A stretch of DNA of 64,000 nt, taken from Paenibacillus sp. TCA20 (lineage in GTDB: Bacteria > Bacillota > Bacilli > Paenibacillales > Paenibacillaceae). Location: positions 558,001 to 622,000 of the forward strand of contig NZ_BBIW01000001.1 of assembly GCF_000732325.1 (NCBI RefSeq). Direction: 5' to 3'. The position numbers and the translations under genes were made by a program. The notes below the pieces were generated by a model. That model searched no databases. It had not been told where the DNA came from and saw only the letters and a list, made by a program, of their open reading frames with translations. This document shows positions 8,601 to 16,585 of the stretch, one piece after another (position 1 is the stretch's first letter; every line of letters starts with the position of its first letter).

Positions 8601-9260
8601 TTACACATACTGCTGTTTCTTATGTAGTTTGGAATACAGAGTAAACTGTTCGATAGCTTGAGCCCGGCTGGACACGCCCAGTTTGGTATATATTTTGCGG
8701 AGATAGTTGTCAACCGATCTTCTGCTGACATCGATTTCATTAGCAATTTTATCGTAGGTCACACCTTGAACGATCCGTTCCATAATGAAGATTTCCATAT
8801 CTGTAAGCTGAAGATGAATGTCTAGTTCCTGGTCCACCGTGTTCGACCACTCGTCATTAGTCAGCCACTGCAAAGGGATCGAGGCCAGCCCCTCTCGGAG
8901 ACCGGAAATCATATGAATAAGCTTCATGGGCGAAGATTGCTTAGACAGCATTCCACTTGCGCCTAGACTGATATATCGCTTATACAGATTCAAATTATCC
9001 TCATCCGTCATCACGACAATATGGGTATTTGGAGAGACCTGCTTCATCTCTACGATGAATTGGTCCGCATTTCCGTCAGGCAATTTGTAATCGATTAGAA
9101 CGAGGTCTGGCTTCAGGCTGCTCACTTGAGCTAACCCATCCTCCCCCGTGGAAACCATCGCGCGGACTAATAGGTCCTGATGCTCTTCCAATATTAATTT
9201 TGTACCTAGCATGCTGGTCGGATGGATATCAATCAAGACCACCTGCCATACCTTTCTCAT
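8601..9260 (-). CDS. orphan NarL/ComA-like response regulator with unusual acidic pair
   Basis: A 219-residue response regulator. The receiver spans about 1-120, with phospho-acceptor Asp57 (LVLIDYKLPDG), Thr85 and Lys107. A LuxR-type helix-turn-helix covers about 150-212 (LTDMEIFIMERIVQGVTYDKIANEI). It resembles B. subtilis ComA in architecture. Where ComA-type receivers have Asp-Asp before His-Pro, this one reads LIDIHP, so one Mg2+-binding acidic residue is Ile12. No histidine kinase is adjacent. It may work with a distant kinase or independently of phosphorylation. Confidence 0.85.
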   Translation of the reverse strand: MRKVWQVVLIDIHPTSMLGTKLILEEHQDLLVRAMVSTGEDGLAQVSSLKPDLVLIDYKLPDGNADQFIVEMKQVSPNTHIVVMTDEDNLNLYKRYISLGASGMLSKQSSPMKLIHMISGLREGLASIPLQWLTNDEWSNTVDQELDIHLQLTDMEIFIMERIVQGVTYDKIANEIDVSRRSVDNYLRKIYTKLGVSSRAQAIEQFTLYSKLHKKQQYV

Positions 9261-9567
9261 ACAAGCTCCTCCTAGTTCATTAATAGATATAATTTATGAA
9301 ATTCGATAGAATGTGCGGCAATTGTAGTTTAGAGGAAGCACAGCCCAAAAAGGATAAAAATAAATCACATTTCACCAAAAAAGACATCCCTCTTTAGTCC
9401 TTAATTTGGATTATATATGAAATTGTATCCTAGGACTTCCTTCCGATGCAATCTCTTTTTCCTTTTTTCGCTAAAGAAGTTCTTTTTTGCGTATGAGGCG
9501 GCCCCATGATAGAATGAGGACTGGAAAATTTATAGAATTTTGTAGGAACAACACGAGGAGTGGTGAA
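9261..9567. other. divergent intergenic region
   Basis: An AT-rich stretch of about 300 bases between the ComA-like gene (-) and the coiled-coil/glycosidase operon (+). The only element I can support is the plus-strand promoter at 9487-9515. Confidence 0.4.
9487..9515 (+). promoter_or_regulatory. sigma-A-like promoter of the coiled-coil/glycosidase operon
   Basis: TTGCGT (9487-9492), a 17-base spacer, then TAGAAT (9510-9515), about 55 bases upstream of the start codon. Confidence 0.5.
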
Positions 9568-9978
9568 ATGAATCCATCAACAGAAGAGAACACAAGCCAT
9601 CACACCCGGCAAGCTGCAAGAAGAAGCAAACGATCTGTCCGTCTATTTCTAGTATTATGGATTATTATTATTGCCTTAGGAGCTGCGGCAGCCTATTTAT
9701 ACAGCAATCATTTAAGAGAACAAATGGTACTAGAAATTAAGACCTACAACGATCAGCAGTTGACGGCCGTCAAGAAGGAGTATCAGACACAGCTGGATGA
9801 AATATCCAGTGAGCTGGTCAGCCTGCAGGAGCAAGTGCAGTCCTTCAATGAGCTGCTGACCTTCACAAAGGACAATGCAGGCAATACAACCGATAACAGT
9901 AATCAGCTATATTCAGAGCTTAGAGAAGTGAAGCAGCAGCTGGATACGCTCCAGAAGAAGATGGATCTGTTAAAATGA
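9568..9978 (+). CDS. membrane-anchored coiled-coil protein
   Basis: A 136-residue protein with a basic N-terminus (RRSKR around 18-22), one transmembrane segment at about 25-46 (LFLVLWIIIIALGAAAAYLY) and an extracytoplasmic coiled coil from about 50 to the end, rich in Gln, Glu, Leu and Lys. No family is recognised. GAGGAGTGGTG precedes the ATG at 9568; in-frame codons upstream lack a ribosome binding site. Its stop overlaps the start of the glycosidase gene (ATGA), so the two are translationally coupled and probably act together at the outer membrane face. Confidence 0.75.
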   Translation: MNPSTEENTSHHTRQAARRSKRSVRLFLVLWIIIIALGAAAAYLYSNHLREQMVLEIKTYNDQQLTAVKKEYQTQLDEISSELVSLQEQVQSFNELLTFTKDNAGNTTDNSNQLYSELREVKQQLDTLQKKMDLLK

Positions 9979-11045
9979 TGACTTCACTCCAAAAACTAAA
10001 TCGCTTTTTCATGCTGATTACAGCTCCATTTATCGGTCTGCTTATGTACCTGCTCTTATTGCAGCCAACGCTGGATCTAAGTTCGCTAGCGCCAAAGGAA
10101 GCTCACATCCCGCAAAACACGATCATCTCCCAAACGGAGGATATCAGCCAAGGTTTGGCGGAAGCGAAAGTGCTGGCCGAGACGACCTCTTCATACATTC
10201 AAAAAACAACCGAGTTGTATGAGAGCACGACTAAAACGATGAACAGCATTGCGAACATGACTGCAGCACAAGCCAGGAAACCCGAAGCAATCTATAACAA
10301 GCGGATATCTGCCAAGCTCGGCACACCGATTGAACAAGTGAACAGTGACCGGATTCGGATTGAACTATACAAAATGAACCCAGGCCTATATAAAGGCTAT
10401 GCCATGAAGATCAAGCTCAAGGATCCGAGTGCTATGAAGATGTCCATTGGTGAAGGTGTGGGCAAATCGCAAACGACGATGCAGGCTGTCGCACGCAGTG
10501 GTGCGGTTGCCGGCATTAATGCCGGGGGATATGCTGATGCAGGCGGCAGTCGGTATCCTCTAAGCACCACGGTGGCTAACGGCAAATACCTGACTGGCTT
10601 TCATCCCAGCACGAAGGATCTTTCCTTTGTCGGCCTTAGCAAGGAAGGAAAGCTGATTGGAGGAAGATTTACGAAGCAATCGGACCTGGACAAGCTGGAG
10701 CCTGCATTCGGCGCTACCTTTGTCCCCATGCTCCTCAAGGACGGCAAGAAGCTGATCATTCCATCCAAATGGAAAACAACGCCGAAGCGAGCGCCAAGGA
10801 CAGTCATTGGCAATTATAAGGATGATCAGCTGCTCATTCTGGTGGTGGATGGATACGATGAAAAAGGCAGCTCGGGAGCGACACTACAAGAGCTTCAGAA
10901 CAAAATGTACAAGCTTGGGGTACAAAATGGCTATAACCTGGATGGCGGCGGCTCCTCTTCGCTGATTCTGAACGGACGTGTCGTGAATACACCTTCGGAC
11001 GGTGTCCTGCGTAAGCTGCCCACCCATTTTCTTTTCTTTGAGTAA
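9975..11045 (+). CDS. membrane-anchored phosphodiester glycosidase (NAGPA domain)
   Basis: A 356-residue protein. An N-terminal membrane anchor lies at about 10-32, followed by a linker of about 80 residues and a NAGPA/DUF2233 domain at about 115-355. Its conserved blocks are GINAGGYADAGG, PRTVIGNYKDDQLLILVVDG and YNLDGGGSSSLILNGRVVN. This family contains human N-acetylglucosamine-1-phosphodiester alpha-N-acetylglucosaminidase and bacterial enzymes acting on surface or teichoic-type phosphodiester glycans. A role in wall or capsule glycan processing is an inference. Start overlap ATGA with the coiled-coil gene; an in-frame ATG follows at 9978. Confidence 0.85.
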   Translation: MMTSLQKLNRFFMLITAPFIGLLMYLLLLQPTLDLSSLAPKEAHIPQNTIISQTEDISQGLAEAKVLAETTSSYIQKTTELYESTTKTMNSIANMTAAQARKPEAIYNKRISAKLGTPIEQVNSDRIRIELYKMNPGLYKGYAMKIKLKDPSAMKMSIGEGVGKSQTTMQAVARSGAVAGINAGGYADAGGSRYPLSTTVANGKYLTGFHPSTKDLSFVGLSKEGKLIGGRFTKQSDLDKLEPAFGATFVPMLLKDGKKLIIPSKWKTTPKRAPRTVIGNYKDDQLLILVVDGYDEKGSSGATLQELQNKMYKLGVQNGYNLDGGGSSSLILNGRVVNTPSDGVLRKLPTHFLFFE

Positions 11046-11128
11046 ACATTTACGAATTAGGAAAAAGATTCCTTTTTGAGACAAGTATCAGTATAATAGG
11101 ATTTACAAGGTAACAGGAGGTGGATGAC

Positions 11129-11233
11129 ATGTCATTTTCGTTGACTTTCTGGATCGTCGCCCTGGTGCTTGCATTGTATTTGGGAGGCATATTGACTTCT
11201 TCTTACAATGATGACAAGACGAAGGGGCTGTAA
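11129..11233 (+). CDS. 34-residue single-span membrane peptide
   Basis: A very small gene: ATG, 34 codons, TAA. It is preceded by AGGAGGTGG at ideal spacing and followed at once by a strong terminator. The peptide has one hydrophobic segment at about residues 4-23 (SLTFWIVALVLALYLGGIL) and a short hydrophilic tail rich in Asp and Lys. Signal, gene boundaries and terminator make it a credible expressed membrane peptide. Function unknown. It may be co-transcribed with the glycosidase 83 bases upstream. Confidence 0.65.
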   Translation: MSFSLTFWIVALVLALYLGGILTSSYNDDKTKGL

Positions 11234-11242
11234 GGCTCACCA

Positions 11243-11274
11243 AAGAAGCTCTCCTCGACTGAGGAGAGCTTCTT
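11243..11274. terminator. bidirectional terminator
   Basis: A perfect 14-bp stem AAGAAGCTCTCCTC / GAGGAGAGCTTCTT with a GACT loop, between the small membrane peptide (+) and the AbrB-like gene (-). Confidence 0.8.
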
Positions 11275-11317
11275 TCTGTATAAGCCTACGCTTGCTTGGG
11301 CTTGGATTGATCTAAGT

Positions 11318-11572
11318 TTAGGCGTTCTCTTGAAGACCCGTCATTTCTGTGAGACACACGCCGCAAATATAACGATCTTTGAACTCGCTTACTTCTTCCA
11401 TTGATCCGCAGAAAATACATTTTGGACGATAACGCTCCAGAATAATATGATCACCTTGCACTAAAATTTCAACGGGATCTCCTTCATTCATCTGATACCT
11501 TTTACGCAAAGATTTCGGCAGCACGATTCTTCCGAGCTGATCCACCTTACGTACGACTCCAGCAGGTTTCAT
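11318..11572 (-). CDS. AbrB/SpoVT-type regulator with zinc-ribbon-like tail
   Basis: An 84-residue protein. Residues 1-50 are a SpoVT/AbrB swapped-hairpin DNA-binding domain (GVVRKVDQLGRIVLPKSLRK). Residues 51-76 hold CxxC pairs at Cys52/55 and Cys70/73 that could bind one zinc ion. AbrB-family proteins are transition-state regulators. The Cys-rich tail replaces the usual AbrB C-terminal dimerisation region. AGGAG lies 12 bases before the ATG at 11572; the 15 in-frame codons upstream include that site, so they are not used. Confidence 0.85.
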   Translation of the reverse strand: MKPAGVVRKVDQLGRIVLPKSLRKRYQMNEGDPVEILVQGDHIILERYRPKCIFCGSMEEVSEFKDRYICGVCLTEMTGLQENA

Positions 11573-11732
11573 TAACGGTACACACTCCTGTTCATTTTTC
11601 TTTCTTTGTAGGTACATTTGTACTATGTTTATACATTCGCTGTTTTTTTGTCGAATCCTGCAAGAATTAATAAAAATATTAACTTTATTTTAGGAACCCA
11701 TTTTTTGAAAGTATGTTACCAAAGGTTGGGAT

Positions 11733-12197
11733 TTAATTCATTCCAGGATAATCCAGCTGCCTTAGTGCTTCATAAACGATAATTGCCGCCGAATTCGACA
11801 GATTCAAGGATCGGACTGCATCCGTCATCGGCATTCGCATGCAGGTATCTGGGTTTGCATTAATTAGCTCAGGCGGAAGACCTTTTGTCTCTTTTCCAAA
11901 TACTAGGAAATCTCCATCCTGAAACTTGAAATCACTGAAACGATTTTTCGCTTTGGTGGTTGCATAGAAAAAACGGTGATCCGCATATTTCTGCCGAACT
12001 TCATCAAACGAATCATGATACTCGATATTTACGGAATGCCAGTAGTCCAACCCGGCCCGTTTGAGTGTGCGGTCATCTGTGTTAAATCCGAGCGGATGCA
12101 CCAGATGCAGATGTGTTCCTGTTGCTGCGCAGGTTCTTGCTATATTTCCTGTGTTTGCTGGAATCTCGGGTTCCACAAGTACGATATGTAATGCCAT
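11733..12197 (-). CDS. trmL: tRNA (cytidine/uridine(34)-2'-O)-methyltransferase
   Basis: A 154-residue SPOUT (TrmH-class) methyltransferase of the TrmL/CspR type. It opens with HIVLVEPEIPANTGNIARTC and contains the FGKETKGLPPEL loop and the C-terminal trefoil segment RSLNLSNSAAIIVYEAL. It methylates the 2'-O of the wobble nucleotide of tRNA-Leu isoacceptors using SAM. The length is typical. The start at 12197 follows AGAGGGGAT; the 16 extra in-frame codons upstream lack conservation. It stands alone. Confidence 0.92.
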   Translation of the reverse strand: MALHIVLVEPEIPANTGNIARTCAATGTHLHLVHPLGFNTDDRTLKRAGLDYWHSVNIEYHDSFDEVRQKYADHRFFYATTKAKNRFSDFKFQDGDFLVFGKETKGLPPELINANPDTCMRMPMTDAVRSLNLSNSAAIIVYEALRQLDYPGMN

Positions 12198-12361
12198 TGA
12201 CTCTAATCCCCTCTTATAATGGACTGCAGAATTTCGCCCTATCATTCAGCAAATCCTGACTCACTTCATCCATGAAATTAATTAATCGTATGAATCAGCT
12301 TCATAATACCCCTAACTAATGATTTATGAAAATGATTCGGTATAACATAAAATTATAATAT

Positions 12362-12396
12362 AAAAAAGCACCTCCCACAATATTTGCAGGAAGTGC
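12362..12396 (-). terminator. serC terminator
   Basis: GCACTTCC / GGAGGTGC stem on the minus strand (12368-12375 with 12389-12396), followed by TTTTTTA. Confidence 0.75.
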
Positions 12397-12424
12397 CCTG
12401 TATTTCCCTAACATGTATTACAGC

Positions 12425-13513
12425 TTAGCCATGTGTCTTCTGGAATTGTTTCATAAAATCAGTCAGCGCCTGTACACTCTCCATTGGGACCGCATTGTAA
12501 ATCGAAGCACGCAAGCCGCCTACGCTGCGATGGCCCTTCAAGCCGATAAACCCTTCTTGCTCAGATTGCTTGATAAACTCCTTCTCCAGTCCCTCATCCG
12601 CAAGTCGGAAGGTAACATTCATTCTTGAACGGTCTGCCGTATCAGCACAGCCTTGGAAGAAGCCATTGCTATCATCGATCGTATGATACAGGATGCCTGC
12701 CTTCTCTTCATTCTTAGCCTCTACGCCGGCAAGACCTCCTTGCTCTTCAATCCACTTCAGCACTTCATTCACCATATAAATACCGAAGGATGGTGGTGTG
12801 TTATAAAGAGAATTGTTGCTTACAAAGGTATCGTAACGGAGCATAGAAGGGAGATGTTTAGGCGATTCGGTAACAAGCTCCTCTTTAGCAATAACGACAG
12901 TAACTCCGGATGGTCCAAGATTTTTTTGGGCACCTGCGTAGATCATATCGAATTTCGTCATATCAAGTGCTCTGCTTAGAATATCACTGGACATATCTAC
13001 AATGAGTGGAGTCGTTCCAGTATCCGGGAAGTCTCTAAACTGTGTGCCCTCTATTGTTTCATTTGAAGTCATATGCAGATAAGCGGCATTGCTGTTCAGA
13101 TTAAGATCAGAGAGTTCTGGAAGCTTCATGAACTTCGAGGACTCGCCTGATGCAATAATGCTTGTCTCGCCGATCAGTTTTGCCTCAGACAGCGCCTTCT
13201 TCGCCCAGCTCCCTGTATGTACATAATGAGCAGTTTGACCGGCAGACAGGAAATTCATCGGGATCATCGCGAATTGTGTGCTTGCCCCGCCTTGCAGGAA
13301 CAATACTTTGTAGCCTGTCGGGTTACCGAGAAGCGCCAGAAGGCGTTCCTGCGCTTCGTTATGAACAGATTCATAAACGGCCCCGCGATGGGACATCTCC
13401 ATAATCGACATGCCTGTGTTCTTATAATCGACAAATTCAGCCTGTGCCCGAGTGAGCACCTCTAGTGGCAGTGCTGCAGGTCCCGCATTGAAGTTAAATG
13501 CTCTCTTATTCAA
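12425..13513 (-). CDS. serC: phosphoserine aminotransferase
   Basis: A 362-residue class-V aminotransferase that converts 3-phosphohydroxypyruvate and glutamate to phosphoserine (serine pathway) and also serves pyridoxal phosphate synthesis. The FNFNAGPAALP opening and the PLP-lysine segment YAGAQKNLGPSG are diagnostic. The likely start is the TTG at 13513, giving the usual length, with AAGGGCGG upstream. A second in-frame TTG eight codons earlier would overlap that ribosome binding site. It lies downstream of glnA, on the other side of the glnA terminator. Confidence 0.93.
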   Translation of the reverse strand: MNKRAFNFNAGPAALPLEVLTRAQAEFVDYKNTGMSIMEMSHRGAVYESVHNEAQERLLALLGNPTGYKVLFLQGGASTQFAMIPMNFLSAGQTAHYVHTGSWAKKALSEAKLIGETSIIASGESSKFMKLPELSDLNLNSNAAYLHMTSNETIEGTQFRDFPDTGTTPLIVDMSSDILSRALDMTKFDMIYAGAQKNLGPSGVTVVIAKEELVTESPKHLPSMLRYDTFVSNNSLYNTPPSFGIYMVNEVLKWIEEQGGLAGVEAKNEEKAGILYHTIDDSNGFFQGCADTADRSRMNVTFRLADEGLEKEFIKQSEQEGFIGLKGHRSVGGLRASIYNAVPMESVQALTDFMKQFQKTHG

Positions 13514-13660
13514 TCTAAAAACCGCCCTTCTCTCCAAGTTGTTCTACCCAAATATAACATCTAATGATACGTATGATTATTGGTATGATAGCAGTAATCG
13601 TTCGTGTCTTCAAGTGTTTTTCACACGAATATAAGGCAGTATCGTTACAAATAAGGGAAA

Positions 13661-13687
13661 CCCCCGGGAAACTAGATTTCCCGAGGG
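13661..13687 (-). terminator. glnA terminator
   Basis: Stem CCCTCGGGAAA / TTTCCCGGGGG on the minus strand with a five-base loop. The T tail is short, so termination may be partial. Confidence 0.55.
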
Positions 13688-13721
13688 CTTATAATTAATG
13701 ATAATGTAATATGAGTGCTGA

Positions 13722-15146
13722 TTAGCAGTCGAAGTACAGGCTGTATTCGTGTGGATGAACACGGATTGATACAGCTTTAGCTTCAGCGCGTTTGAATTCA
13801 ATGTAGTTATCAATGAATTCTTTAGTGAATACGCCGCCTTCTGTCAAGAACTCAAAGTCAGATGCAAGAGCGTCAAGCGCCTCGTCTAGAGAAGCTGGTA
13901 CGCTGCGGATGTTCTCTTTGTCTGCATCAGACAATTCATAGATGTTCTTGTCGATTGGACCATATCCAAGCTCAGTTGGGTTGATCTTGCGTTTGATTCC
14001 GTCAAGACCTGCCATAAGCATTGCTGCAAATGCAAGATAAGGGTTAGCAGTAGAGTCCGGAGTACGGAACTCGATACGACAACCTTTAGGTGTTACAGCT
14101 GCCACTGGAATACGTACCGCTGCAGAACGGTTACCTTTGGAGTATACAAGGTTAACTGGCGCTTCATAACCAGGTACAAGACGTTTAAACGAGTTTGTAC
14201 TAGGGTTAGTGAGTGCGATCAGTGCTGGAGCATGGTACAGAATACCGCCAATGTAGTGAAGCGCCATTTCACTCAGGTTCGCGTATGCGCCTTTTTCATA
14301 GAACAAAGGAGTATCGCCGTCAAAGATAGATTGGTGAACGTGCATTCCGCTGCCGTTATCGCCGAAGAGCGGTTTAGGCATGAAGGTTGCCACTTTACCA
14401 TATTGACGAGCTGTGTTATGAACGATGTATTTGTAAACGAGCAGGTTATCTGCTGTTTTCTTCAATGTATCAAAACGGAAGTTGATTTCTGCTTGACCCG
14501 CAGTTGCAACTTCATGATGGTGACGCTCAACGCGAATCCCTACTTCATCAAGAAGACGGGACATTTCACTGCGGATATCTTGTTGAGTATCCATTGGAGC
14601 GACAGGAACATATCCGCCTTTAGTGCGGATCTTGAAACCAAGGTTACCGCCTTCTTCTTTGCGGTTTGTGTTCCAAGCTGCTTCTTCGGAATCAACATAG
14701 TAAGAAGAGCTGTTCGTTCCACTTTCATAACGTACGTCGTCAAAGATAAAGAATTCGGATTCCGGAGCAAAGTTTGCACGTGTACCGATACCTGCTTTTT
14801 GCAGATATTCTTCCGCTTTAACAGCAATACCGCGCGGGTCACGCTCATACCGCTCTCCGTCTGGAGTGAAAATATCACACATTACGTTTAGTGTAGGATG
14901 TGCTGTGAATGGGTCAATGAAAGTGGATTCTGGATCCGGCATCATAACCATATCGGATTCTTCGATACCGCGGAAGCCTGGAATAGAAGATCCATCAAAT
15001 GCTACCCCGTTAACAAAGGTTTCTGCTTCAACTTCAGAAGCTGGCAGAGAGATATGGTGAGCGCGGCCAGATAGATCTACAAAACGAAAATCTACCCATT
15101 CAATGTTGTTTTCCTGAATTGATTTCAATACATTTTCAACAGACAT
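13722..15146 (-). CDS. glnA: glutamine synthetase, type I, beta-subgroup
   Basis: A 474-residue GSI that makes glutamine from glutamate, ammonia and ATP. Catalytic blocks include FAPESEFFIF (about 126-135), HHHEVATAGQAEINFRF (209-225), MPKPLFGDNGSGMH (256-269), NRSAAVRIP and the C-terminal RAEAK loop. It has the GSI-beta insert of about 25 residues (around 145-180) and a KNIYEL motif at Tyr403, matching the E. coli adenylylated Tyr397 region. B. subtilis GlnA is a shorter GSI-alpha of 444 residues. Arg62 of GSI-alpha, used in feedback inhibition, has no counterpart (GFRGIEES). GGGAGG precedes the ATG. It is not next to glnR. Paenibacillus genomes often carry several glnA copies, and this may be the extra one. 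Confidence 0.93.
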   Translation of the reverse strand: MSVENVLKSIQENNIEWVDFRFVDLSGRAHHISLPASEVEAETFVNGVAFDGSSIPGFRGIEESDMVMMPDPESTFIDPFTAHPTLNVMCDIFTPDGERYERDPRGIAVKAEEYLQKAGIGTRANFAPESEFFIFDDVRYESGTNSSSYYVDSEEAAWNTNRKEEGGNLGFKIRTKGGYVPVAPMDTQQDIRSEMSRLLDEVGIRVERHHHEVATAGQAEINFRFDTLKKTADNLLVYKYIVHNTARQYGKVATFMPKPLFGDNGSGMHVHQSIFDGDTPLFYEKGAYANLSEMALHYIGGILYHAPALIALTNPSTNSFKRLVPGYEAPVNLVYSKGNRSAAVRIPVAAVTPKGCRIEFRTPDSTANPYLAFAAMLMAGLDGIKRKINPTELGYGPIDKNIYELSDADKENIRSVPASLDEALDALASDFEFLTEGGVFTKEFIDNYIEFKRAEAKAVSIRVHPHEYSLYFDC

Positions 15147-15191
15147 GTGTTCTTCCTCCCAAATTTTCCGAACATTTGACGACCTAAGCCT

Positions 15192-15208
15192 TGTGAATGT
15201 TCATTAAA
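15192..15208. promoter_or_regulatory. GlnR/TnrA-like box, one mismatch, downstream of the glnA start site
   Basis: TGTGA-N7-TTAAA differs from the consensus TGTNA-N7-TNACA at one position. It lies about 15-30 bases downstream of the predicted glnA transcription start, where bound GlnR would repress. Confidence 0.45.
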
Positions 15209-15228
15209 TCGAATTTTCAACTGAGGTA

Positions 15229-15257
15229 AGTATAAATCCCAAATCTTACATCGTCAA
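15229..15257 (-). promoter_or_regulatory. sigma-A promoter of glnA
   Basis: On the minus strand TTGACG (15257-15252), a 17-base spacer, then TATACT (15234-15229). The predicted start is near 15222, giving a leader of about 75 bases. Confidence 0.75.
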
Positions 15258-15285
15258 TACTTATGTCAGGTATTTTTTATACTAG

Positions 15286-15302
15286 TGTAAGATATACTCA
15301 CA
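15286..15302. promoter_or_regulatory. GlnR/TnrA box upstream of the glnA promoter
   Basis: TGTAA-GATATAC-TCACA matches TGTNA-N7-TNACA exactly. It is centred about 72 bases upstream of the predicted start, an activator-type position. Confidence 0.7.
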
Positions 15303-15333
15303 CTTTAATGAAAAAATACGAATATAGACAAAT

Positions 15334-15371
15334 AGCCTAAATCTCCGGTTTCGTTGCCGGAAAGATAGGCT
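15334..15371 (-). terminator. possible aroF terminator
   Basis: AGCCTA / TAGGCT outer stem with a CCGG inner pair, beyond the aroF stop and before the glnA control region. The minus-strand tail is only moderately T-rich. Confidence 0.5.
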
Positions 15372-15455
15372 TATTTATCACATGAGAGTGATACATTTAA
15401 TTTGTCATTTTATCAATATTTTACCTATTATCAATAAAATTCGTCTTTGTCAATA

Positions 15456-16505
15456 TTAACGACTTGCAGTTATTGGTGATTTCTTTGTATTAAATGTCTT
15501 ACCTACGATTGGAGCGAGCTTCTCTAGATCTTGAAGCAACTGAGCAAACTGATCCGGGAACAACGATTGAACACCGTCGCCCGTCATCGAATTATCAGGG
15601 TCTGTATGCATTTCAATAATCAATCCATCCGCTCCAGCTGCTACAGAAGCCTTCGTCATCGGTTCAACAAGCTCTCTGCGTCCCGTTCCATGACTAGGGT
15701 CAGAAATGACTGGCAGATGGCTAAGCTGCTGAAGTACAGGAATCGCTGACAAATCCAGTGTATTACGAGTATAAGTCTCAAATGTACGGATTCCGCGTTC
15801 GCAGAGCATCACGTTCGGATTCCCTCCCGCCAGGATGTACTCGGCTGCATTCAAGAATTCATCATAAGTTGCACTGAAGCCGCGTTTAAGAAGCACAGGC
15901 TTACCGCAGGTTCCGAGCTTGCGAAGCAAGTCAAAATTTTGCATGTTACGTGTTCCAACTTGAAGGATATCTGCGTACTCGGCACAAATGTCTACATATT
16001 CAGGTGTCATGACTTCAGTAATGGTTAGAAGGTCGTGTTTCTTCCCCGCTTCTGCCATCATGATAAGACCCTCCACCCCAACACCTTGGAAGCTGTAAGG
16101 GCCGGTCCGTGGTTTAAATGCTCCTCCGCGAAGTATCTGACCACCTGCTGCCTTGACAAGTCCCGCAATCTCATCGATCTGCTCTGCGGATTCAACCGCA
16201 CAAGGACCGCCCATGACGACCAGCTCACCGCCGCCAATATTGACTCCCTTTATTGAAATGACTGTATCTTCAGGATGAAAGTCTCTGCTTGCTAATTTGT
16301 ATGATTTCGAAATTTTGACCACGTTCTCTACACCTTTCATTTGTCGTAAATGTTCTGCTAATTTGGGTTCAACGGAGCCAATGAGACCGATGACTGTCCG
16401 ATCCTTCCCTCTCGAGAGATGAACCTGGAGCCCTTCCTTCTCAATGACGGCAATAATATCCTGAAGCTGTTCCTCTGGCGTAGAGTTTCCTGTTATAACG
16501 ATCAT
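15456..16505 (-). CDS. aroF: 3-deoxy-7-phosphoheptulonate (DAHP) synthase with N-terminal regulatory domain
   Basis: A 349-residue type I-beta DAHP synthase joining phosphoenolpyruvate and erythrose-4-phosphate in the first shikimate step. Residues 1-70 are the ferredoxin-like/ACT-like regulatory domain found in the Thermotoga type. The catalytic barrel has GGPCAVES, RGGAFKPRTGPYSFQG, CERGIRTFE and DPSHGTGRR. The N-terminal domain implies feedback control by aromatic amino acids or prephenate. A GCAGGTATC-type ribosome binding site precedes the ATG. It is apparently monocistronic. Confidence 0.93.
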   Translation of the reverse strand: MIVITGNSTPEEQLQDIIAVIEKEGLQVHLSRGKDRTVIGLIGSVEPKLAEHLRQMKGVENVVKISKSYKLASRDFHPEDTVISIKGVNIGGGELVVMGGPCAVESAEQIDEIAGLVKAAGGQILRGGAFKPRTGPYSFQGVGVEGLIMMAEAGKKHDLLTITEVMTPEYVDICAEYADILQVGTRNMQNFDLLRKLGTCGKPVLLKRGFSATYDEFLNAAEYILAGGNPNVMLCERGIRTFETYTRNTLDLSAIPVLQQLSHLPVISDPSHGTGRRELVEPMTKASVAAGADGLIIEMHTDPDNSMTGDGVQSLFPDQFAQLLQDLEKLAPIVGKTFNTKKSPITASR

Positions 16506-16585
16506 ATATCATCGATACCTGCCTCTCGATAAGAAATTAAAGTCCGTTTATGAATGACCTCATATTTTGTATAAGTTATTTCACA

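Noticed and set aside
14232..14891. Plus-strand open frame of about 220 codons opposite glnA
   Set aside because: Shadow of a highly conserved enzyme gene; no supporting signals.
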